Part shown: in pieces, positions 58,080 to 63,147 of the stretch
How positions within the stretch are numbered: position 1 is the stretch's first letter
Layout: each line of letters starts with the position of its first letter
DNA from: CAYLUN01 sp964386865
Lineage (GTDB): Bacteria; Verrucomicrobiota; Kiritimatiellia; RFP12; UBA1067
DNA: 63,147 bases
Assembly (NCBI GenBank): GCA_964386865.1
Contig: CAYLUN010000027.1
Span: forward strand, 1 to 63,147
Direction of reading: 5' to 3'
Program-made: the position numbers and the translations under genes
The notes under the pieces: model-generated
Databases searched by the model: none
Seen by the model: the letters and a program-made list of their open reading frames with translations, nothing else
What the model was told of the DNA's origin: nothing

Positions 58080-58748
58080 ATGAAACGCATCGGCATCATC
58101 GGCGCAGGCCGCTTCGGCGCCTCACTCGCGGAAAGCCTCGCGGAGCACGGCGCGGAAGTCTTGCTTATCGACCAGAACCGCGAGCTCATCCAAGAGTTCT
58201 CGGAGTTCGTGACCAAGGCGGTCGAAGGCGACGTCACCAACGTGCGCACGCTCGAGGACGCCGGCTTCCAGGAGTGCGACGTGGTGGTCATCGCCATCGG
58301 CTCCAACCTCGAGGGCAGCATCATGGCTACCGTGAACTGCAAGGAGCTCGGCGTGCCCACGGTGGTGGCCAAGGCCAACTCTGACCTGCACGGCAAAATC
58401 CTCAAGCGCGTCGGAGCCGACGTGGTGGTCTACCCCAACCGCGACTGCGCCAAGCGCATCGCCCGCACCCTCCTCTCCAAAGGCGCCGTCGACCTCTTCG
58501 AGATCTCAGACGGCTTCAGCGTCGCCGAGATCGACGTGCCGGAGTCGCTCAAGAACAAGACCCTCGCCGAGGCCGAGGTGCGCAAGAGCTTCGGCGTCAC
58601 CGTGCTCTGCGTCCGCCGCCTCGCCGACAACCCCTCCGACCCGCGCACAGTCATCATCCCCACGGCCCAAGAGGTCATCCAGCCGGACGACAAGCTCCTG
58701 ATCTTCGGCGAGGACAAGCAGATCAACGACATCGCCAAGGACACGTAA
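58080..58748 (+). CDS. ktrA: Potassium uptake regulatory subunit KtrA/TrkA (RCK)
   Basis: A 222-residue RCK protein with an N-terminal Rossmann RCK_N domain (GIIGAGRFGASLAESLAEHGAEVLLID) followed by a C-terminal RCK_C domain (~135-222, SDGFSVAEIDVPESLKNKTL). One RCK unit and this length fit KtrA; TrkA has two. It forms a cytosolic ring under KtrB and gates it in response to nucleotides. Overlap with ktrB in function and direct adjacency make the assignment firm. Confidence 0.92.
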   Translation: MKRIGIIGAGRFGASLAESLAEHGAEVLLIDQNRELIQEFSEFVTKAVEGDVTNVRTLEDAGFQECDVVVIAIGSNLEGSIMATVNCKELGVPTVVAKANSDLHGKILKRVGADVVVYPNRDCAKRIARTLLSKGAVDLFEISDGFSVAEIDVPESLKNKTLAEAEVRKSFGVTVLCVRRLADNPSDPRTVIIPTAQEVIQPDDKLLIFGEDKQINDIAKDT

Positions 58749-58758
58749 CCCCGCACCT

Positions 58759-59670
58759 ATGCGCTACCTCTTCGGGCCAGTCCCCTCCCGCCGCTATGGC
58801 CGCTCGCTCGGCGTCGACCTCTCCGTGCCCAAGACCTGCACGCTCGACTGCCGCTTCTGCCAGCTCGGGCCCACGGCGCGAACCACGGTATCCCGCACCG
58901 ACGAGCCGCCGATTGAGGAGGTTCTGGCCGAGCTGCGCGCGTGGCTCGCGACGGGCCAGCCCGCCGATTTCATCACGGCCAGCGGCTCAGGCGAGCCCAC
59001 GCTGCACGCGCGCTTCGGCGACCTTTTCCGCTTCGTCCGCGGCGAGACGCCCTGCCGCTCGCTGCTGCTCTCCAACGGCACGCTTTTCACGCTGCCCGAG
59101 GTGCGCCAGGACGCAGCCCTCGCCGACGTGGTCAAGGTCTCGCTGCACGCGTGGGACCAAGCCTCGTTCGAGCGCGCCGTGCGGCCGCACCCCTCGCTGC
59201 GCTTCGACGCCATCCTCGACGGCTACCGCGCCTTCCGGCAGGCGTTCGCAGGTCGGCTCGACCTCGAGGTCTTCATCCTCCCCGGCCTGAACGACGCGCC
59301 GGAGCAGGCGCAGCGCATCGCCGACCTCGCCCGCTCGTTCAGCCCCGACATCATCACGCTCAACACCGCCGTGCGCCCGCCCGCCGACGCCGACGTCACC
59401 GCCTGCCCGCCTGAGCGGCTGCAAGCCCTCTCCGCGCTCTTCGGCCCGGCGGCTCACGAGGGCGGCGCGGAGCCCGCCACAGCCCCTGCGGCGCTCAGCG
59501 AAGAGGCCCTCGTCGCGCTCGTCAGCCGCCACCCCGTCTCGCTCGCGGCGCTCTCCGCCACCTTTCACAAGTCCGAGCCCGACATGCTCGCCCTTCTCGA
59601 CGGGCTCGCCCGCCGGAACCGCCTCCGCCTCTTCGAATCTCAGAACGCCCTCTTCGCAGGCCCCGCCTGA
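58759..59670 (+). CDS. Radical SAM protein, COG0731 (TYW1-like) group
   Basis: A 303-residue radical SAM enzyme. Cys27, Cys31 and Cys34 (CTLDCRFC) bind the 4Fe-4S cluster. The N-terminal FGPVPSRRYGRSLGVDL and the SGSGEPTLH block are hallmarks of the COG0731 Fe-S oxidoreductase group, related to tRNA-wybutosine enzyme TYW1. The C-terminal ~80 residues look like a small winged-helix tail (LSEEALVALVSRHPVSLAALSATFHKSEPDMLALL). Substrate not known. It starts 10 bp after ktrA and may be cotranscribed. Confidence 0.85.
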   Translation: MRYLFGPVPSRRYGRSLGVDLSVPKTCTLDCRFCQLGPTARTTVSRTDEPPIEEVLAELRAWLATGQPADFITASGSGEPTLHARFGDLFRFVRGETPCRSLLLSNGTLFTLPEVRQDAALADVVKVSLHAWDQASFERAVRPHPSLRFDAILDGYRAFRQAFAGRLDLEVFILPGLNDAPEQAQRIADLARSFSPDIITLNTAVRPPADADVTACPPERLQALSALFGPAAHEGGAEPATAPAALSEEALVALVSRHPVSLAALSATFHKSEPDMLALLDGLARRNRLRLFESQNALFAGPA

Positions 59671-59734
59671 TTTCGCTCATTTTGCGTGCATTTCGCCGTT
59701 GCGCGCCCTCCGCTGAACCGCTATCTTACTTCCC

Positions 59735-60472
59735 ATGAACCAACCTGCTTGTTTCATTTTTCGGTGCCTGTTCGCGCTTGTCGCCTCGTGGGGGTGCGCG
59801 GCCAATGCCCAGGAGAAGCCCACGCACCCTGCGCGCACCTGGACGTCGGTCAACGGCAACACCCTCGACGGCGCTTTTGTCCGAGAAGAGGGAGGCAAGG
59901 TCTACATCCAGCTTCAGGACGGCAAGCTGATCGGCACCACCCGCGAGAAGCTCTCGCCCCTGGACCTCGCGTGGATCGACGGCGCGACCGCCCCGAGCAA
60001 CACGGTCAAGACGCTCTCGTTCGTGCTGGCCACACAGCTTGAAAAGAACAAGATGGAGGAGCACCGCAAGGTGCGACGCCTGTTTATCAAGAGCTACACG
60101 ACGCTCACCGACAACGACCGCGGCGACAAGACGCTGGCCTTCCTCCAGCGCGACGCCATGTCCATGTACGGCTGGACCTACGTCAGCGCCGACTGCTACC
60201 TGACCAAGAACGACAAGAAGGGCAAGGTCAAAGAGATGACCTTCCTGCCCCAGCTGCCGGTGGAGCTGCGCGAGGCGGTGCAGATGGTTCGCGACAAGTT
60301 CATGCTCACCATGCCCGACCCGGTCGTGGTCAAGCAGGTCGAGGAGGACGGCGAGACCTACTGGGAGGTGCAGAGCCCGCCCGACTACGTGTCGCGCGTC
60401 CTGCTGCTGGTCGACGCCGAAACCCAGAAGATCCGGCGCTTCGACCTCAAGTTCCCGCCGCCCGCAAAATAG
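59735..60472 (+). CDS. Secreted SHD1-like hypothetical protein
   Basis: A 245-residue protein with a signal peptide (to about residue 25, ending ANAQ). An SHD1/SLA1-homology-like beta domain of the type widespread in Planctomycetes and Verrucomicrobia follows at ~33-82 (RTWTSVNGNTLDGAFV, VYIQLQDGKLIGTTREKLSPLD). The remaining ~160 residues are unique. The domain is thought to bind short peptide motifs, but its bacterial function is not established. Single gene, same strand as its neighbours. Confidence 0.72.
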   Translation: MNQPACFIFRCLFALVASWGCAANAQEKPTHPARTWTSVNGNTLDGAFVREEGGKVYIQLQDGKLIGTTREKLSPLDLAWIDGATAPSNTVKTLSFVLATQLEKNKMEEHRKVRRLFIKSYTTLTDNDRGDKTLAFLQRDAMSMYGWTYVSADCYLTKNDKKGKVKEMTFLPQLPVELREAVQMVRDKFMLTMPDPVVVKQVEEDGETYWEVQSPPDYVSRVLLLVDAETQKIRRFDLKFPPPAK

Positions 60473-60529
60473 CCGAAGGCGGCTCGGTTCGGATTGACGG
60501 GCGCGCGCGAAAAAGGCAAACTATCGCGC

Positions 60530-60922
60530 ATGCAAGGAATCCTGTGGAATGACCGCTTCAGTGTCGGCGTGAGGACGATGGACGAGCAGCACAAGCGGCT
60601 GATCGACCTGATCAACACGCTGCGCGCGTCCGATGACGTGGGCATCGCGTTCGACACCATCATGGGCATGTTCGACTACGCGTCCGTGCATTTCCGCGCG
60701 GAGGAGGACGTTTTGCGTCAGGCCGGCTACTCCCAGCTCGCGACGCAGGAGGCCGAGCACAAGGCGTTTCTGGACAAGGCCGTCGAGTTCTCGAAGAAAG
60801 ACCTGTCCGATCCGCGCATCGGCACGGAAATCATCGCGTTTCTGCGCGGCTGGCTCTTGCACCACATCCTGGAAGAGGACATGAAGTACAAGCGGTGCGT
60901 GCCGGAGTGGCTGCGCGGCTGA
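60530..60922 (+). CDS. Bacteriohaemerythrin-like protein with an altered ligand
   Basis: A 130-residue haemerythrin-fold protein. In the usual numbering the di-iron ligands are His21, His54, Glu58, His77, His112 and Asp117 (DEQHKRL, HFRAEED, EAEHKAF, LHHILEED). The expected histidine four residues before His77 is Gln73 (ATQEAEH). Haemerythrins bind O2 or sense it; losing one ligand could change O2 binding or reflect a non-O2 role. The ATG at 60530 starts the fold, though no strong Shine-Dalgarno is visible; a TTG at 60494 is an alternative. Single gene. Confidence 0.85.
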   Translation: MQGILWNDRFSVGVRTMDEQHKRLIDLINTLRASDDVGIAFDTIMGMFDYASVHFRAEEDVLRQAGYSQLATQEAEHKAFLDKAVEFSKKDLSDPRIGTEIIAFLRGWLLHHILEEDMKYKRCVPEWLRG

Positions 60923-61085
60923 CACGTGGCGCTCGCGTATAGGTGGTGTCACTTCAAGTTAAGGACGTCGCTGTCGGCAGGTCAGCGCGTAGAAGCAGCG
61001 CCCTCGCCGCTCTTGCACCTATTTGCTCATAATGAGGGTGTAAGAATGCGTGAGAATGCGAGCTGCGTTTTTTTATCACCGCGGC

Positions 61086-61115
61086 TTGACGATACCCCCC
61101 GCGATTCTGTATAGT
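61086..61115 (+). promoter_or_regulatory. Sigma-70-like promoter for the aminotransferase gene
   Basis: TTGACG (61086-61091), an 18-bp spacer and TATAGT (61110-61115) lie about 70 bp upstream of the aminotransferase start at 61186. The upstream part of this 263-bp gap (60923-61085) shows nothing I can name apart from two GAATGCG repeats near 61044 and 61053. Confidence 0.5.
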
Positions 61116-61185
61116 CACGCGCCTACCGCGAATATTGCGTGCGACGCCCCGTTATTCGCCTGAACGACAAGCGAAGGAGACGCCC

Positions 61186-62487
61186 ATGCCCCGACCGATG
61201 CACCCGCTGGCCACAGCCCTGAACGCCGATCTGATGAACGCCGACAGCCCGTTGCTCGAGATGCTCTCGCAGAAGGGGCAGCGCGCCTTCTTCCCGTCCA
61301 AAGGCATCCTCGGACAGAGCGCCGAGGCCAAGGACGCCGCGATCAACGCCACCATCGGCACCGCGTTCGAAGAGGACGGCTCGCCGCTCTGCCTCGAGTG
61401 CCTCGAGGAGCTGGTCAAGCTGCCGTCGACCGCCTTCCTCTACGCGCCGAGCTTCGGGCTGCCGGGCCTTCGCGAGATGTGGCTCGCCATGTTGACCGCC
61501 AAGAACCCCTCCCTCGCGGGCAAGTCGTTCAGCCTGCCGGTGGTCACCCACGCGCTCACGCACGGGCTTAGCGTCGCGGGGCACCTCTTCGTCGACCCCG
61601 GCGAAGCCATCATCCTGCCCGATCTCTACTGGGACAACTACGAGCTGCTGTTCGAGGAGGCCTACGGCGGCGTGCTCACGACCTTCCCGATGTTCGCGGA
61701 CGGCGGGTTCAACGTGCCGGCCATGGAGCGCCTGCTGCTCGCGCCCGGCGAGAAGAAGATCGTGATCCTCAACTTCCCGAACAACCCCACCGGCTACACC
61801 GCCACGCACGCGGACACCGACGCGATCTGCGCCGCCCTCCGGCGCGCGGCCGAGGCGGGCAAGAAGGTGGTCGTGATCCTCGACGACGCCTACTTCGGCC
61901 TCGTGTACGAGCCGGGCGTCAGCAGGGAGTCGCTCTTCACGGAACTGGCGGACATGCACCGCAACGTCCTCGCCGTCAAGCTCGACGGCCCGACCAAGGA
62001 GGACTATGTCTGGGGCTTCCGCACGGGCTTCATGACGTTCGGCTGCAAGGGCGCGACGGCCGCCCAGTACAAGGCGCTCGAAGCCAAGACCGCAGGCGCG
62101 GTGCGCGGCTCGATCTCCAGCGCCTCCAGCATCGGCCAGCACCTGCTGCTCAAGGCCTACGGCCAGCCGGCCTACGCCGAGCAGAAGCAGGCGAAGTTCG
62201 CGATCCTGCAGCACCGCTACCAGCGCATCAAGGCGATCTTGGCCGCGCACCCCGAATACGCGGGCTCCTTCGTGCCCATGCCGTTCAACTCCGGCTACTT
62301 CATGTGCGTCAAGCCGCTGGGCGTCGACCCCGAGGCCCTGCGCAAGCGGCTCCTGGCCACCAAGGGGACCGGCGTCATCGTGCTTTCCGGCCTGATCCGC
62401 CTGGCGTTCTCCGCCGTGCCCTACGACCGGCTCGACGCGCTCTTCGCCAACATCCATGCCGCGATCAACGAGCTGAAGCAAGGCTGA
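61186..62487 (+). CDS. PLP-dependent class I/II aminotransferase
   Basis: A 433-residue fold-type I aminotransferase. NFPNNPTGYT carries the PLP/substrate Asn-Pro motif, ILDDAYFGL has the Asp-Tyr pair contacting PLP, and KLDGPTKEDYVWGFRTGFM holds the likely Schiff-base lysine (KLDGPTK) and the arginine of the RTG block. Substrate unknown; an alanine, aspartate or aromatic amino acid role is possible. The ATG at 61186 follows AAGGAG; the frame from 61135 is rejected. gltA begins 9 bp after its stop, so the two are probably cotranscribed. Confidence 0.85.
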   Translation: MPRPMHPLATALNADLMNADSPLLEMLSQKGQRAFFPSKGILGQSAEAKDAAINATIGTAFEEDGSPLCLECLEELVKLPSTAFLYAPSFGLPGLREMWLAMLTAKNPSLAGKSFSLPVVTHALTHGLSVAGHLFVDPGEAIILPDLYWDNYELLFEEAYGGVLTTFPMFADGGFNVPAMERLLLAPGEKKIVILNFPNNPTGYTATHADTDAICAALRRAAEAGKKVVVILDDAYFGLVYEPGVSRESLFTELADMHRNVLAVKLDGPTKEDYVWGFRTGFMTFGCKGATAAQYKALEAKTAGAVRGSISSASSIGQHLLLKAYGQPAYAEQKQAKFAILQHRYQRIKAILAAHPEYAGSFVPMPFNSGYFMCVKPLGVDPEALRKRLLATKGTGVIVLSGLIRLAFSAVPYDRLDALFANIHAAINELKQG

Positions 62488-62495
62488 GGCACACC

Positions 62496-63147
62496 ATGCA
62501 ACGAAACACGCACTGTACCGAGAACGAGGTCGCGACGCTCACCTTCCGGGGAAAGACGATCGAGCTTCCGGTCGTCGAGGGCTCGGAGAGCGAGGTGGGC
62601 ATCGACCTCTCCACGCTGCGCAAGAAGACGGGCGCCACAACCCTCGACTACGGCTACCTCAACACGGGCGCCTGTGAAAGCGCGATCACCTTTCTCGACG
62701 GCGAGAAGGGTATCCTGCGCTACCGCGGCTACCCGGTGGAGGAACTGGCCGAGCGCTCGCGCTTCGTCGAGGTGGCCTACCTGCTGATCAACGGCCACCT
62801 GCCGAACCCGAAGGAGCGCGTGCAGTGGTCGAGCCTGCTCAACCAGCACTCGATGATGCACGAGGACATGCGCCACTTCTTCTACAGCTACCCGGAGCAC
62901 GCCCACCCCATGGCCATCCTATCGGCGATGGTCGTCTCGCTCTCGACCTTCTACCCCGAGCTGTCGCAGCACCGCCCGGACGAGCCGGAAGAGGCGATCA
63001 CCATCGCAGCGACGCGCCTGATGAGCAAGCTGCGCACGATCGCGGCCTTCTCGTACAAGAAGTCGATCGGCGAGCCGTTCGTCTACCCGCGCCACGACCT
63101 GAAGTACTGCGCCAACTTCCTCAACATGATGTTCAGCTCGCCGGTCT
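62496..63147 (+). CDS. gltA: Citrate synthase, 5' part (runs off the window)
   Basis: The first 217 codons of a hexameric-type (type II) citrate synthase, open to the window edge. It starts TLTFRGKTIELPVVEGSE, followed by the diagnostic LDYGYLNTGACESAITFLDGEKG, LRYRGYPVEELAE, EVAYLLINGHLP and MHEDMRHFFYSYPEHAHPMAILSAMVVSLS. The catalytic His/Asp region lies beyond the window. It condenses oxaloacetate and acetyl-CoA at the entry of the TCA cycle. The ATG at 62496 sits 9 bp after the aminotransferase stop. Confidence 0.93.
   Translation, partial: MQRNTHCTENEVATLTFRGKTIELPVVEGSESEVGIDLSTLRKKTGATTLDYGYLNTGACESAITFLDGEKGILRYRGYPVEELAERSRFVEVAYLLINGHLPNPKERVQWSSLLNQHSMMHEDMRHFFYSYPEHAHPMAILSAMVVSLSTFYPELSQHRPDEPEEAITIAATRLMSKLRTIAAFSYKKSIGEPFVYPRHDLKYCANFLNMMFSSPV

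Overview
The window is a GC-rich bacterial chromosome segment, about two-thirds G+C by eye. It most resembles the PVC superphylum, probably Kiritimatiellota or a relative in Verrucomicrobiota/Lentisphaerota. The reasons are four HzsA-like cytochromes, autotransporter-associated beta-strand (PATR) proteins, two XylR-type regulators with a periplasmic-binding-like sensor plus an AraC HTH, UroD-family enzymes inside sugar loci, a DUF6807 protein, an SHD1-like secreted protein and Tat-exported Gfo/Idh/MocA and TIM-barrel proteins. This assignment is inferred from gene content; there is no rRNA, and I saw no tRNA. I found no CRISPR array, prophage or complete insertion sequence.

Layout. 1-550: a truncated REP-associated transposase between two copies of an 82-bp repeat. 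560-850: an AT-rich patch. 929-5508: minus-strand membrane genes (hypothetical, CPBP/CAAX-type protease, polytopic protein, cellulose-synthase-like glycosyltransferase). 5744-7423: ettA. 7569-8358: a small membrane protein and an FmdB-type zinc-ribbon protein. 8444-8626: an element bounded by 16-bp inverted repeats. 8765-11154: a lipoprotein and a fused double alpha/beta hydrolase resembling the two exosortase-A-associated hydrolases. 11148-13144: a broken PATR/LamG surface protein. 13286-15525: a divergent sugar-isomerase-like protein and an acetyl-xylan-esterase-like hydrolase. 15624-21822: a five-gene minus-strand polyol/sugar operon (Fe-alcohol dehydrogenase, glpD, UroD-like, FGGY kinase, class II aldolase), with a XylR-type regulator divergent from it. 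23249-27886: DUF6807 protein, a second XylR-type regulator, an MFS transporter and a second UroD-like protein. 28014-38208: oxidoreductase and isomerase genes of sugar metabolism around a 1,299-residue HzsA-like/HEAT protein. 38213-53751: three more HzsA-like dihaem proteins alternating with a beta-helix protein and a PATR protein. 53818-54594: an IclR regulator with a palindrome over its own start. 54759-63147: housekeeping genes (uup, ktrB/ktrA, radical SAM, SHD1-like, haemerythrin, aminotransferase, start of gltA).

How the genes fit together. Most of 13-54 kb reads as carbohydrate catabolism: sensors for sugar ligands, an organic-acid/sugar-acid transporter, kinase/aldolase/dehydrogenase steps, oxidation by Gfo/Idh/MocA enzymes, and large exported proteins that may bind or oxidise polysaccharide. 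The four HzsA-like proteins (three with two CXXCH haem motifs, one with a single motif and a HEAT tail) are the least understood part. They look like exported cytochromes embedded in a sugar locus, not an anammox system.

A second theme is repeats. Degenerate 7-bp-period tracts lie in many intergenic gaps and twice inside genes in frame. Several REP-like hairpin families are also present, together with a damaged RAYT gene that may once have acted on such elements.
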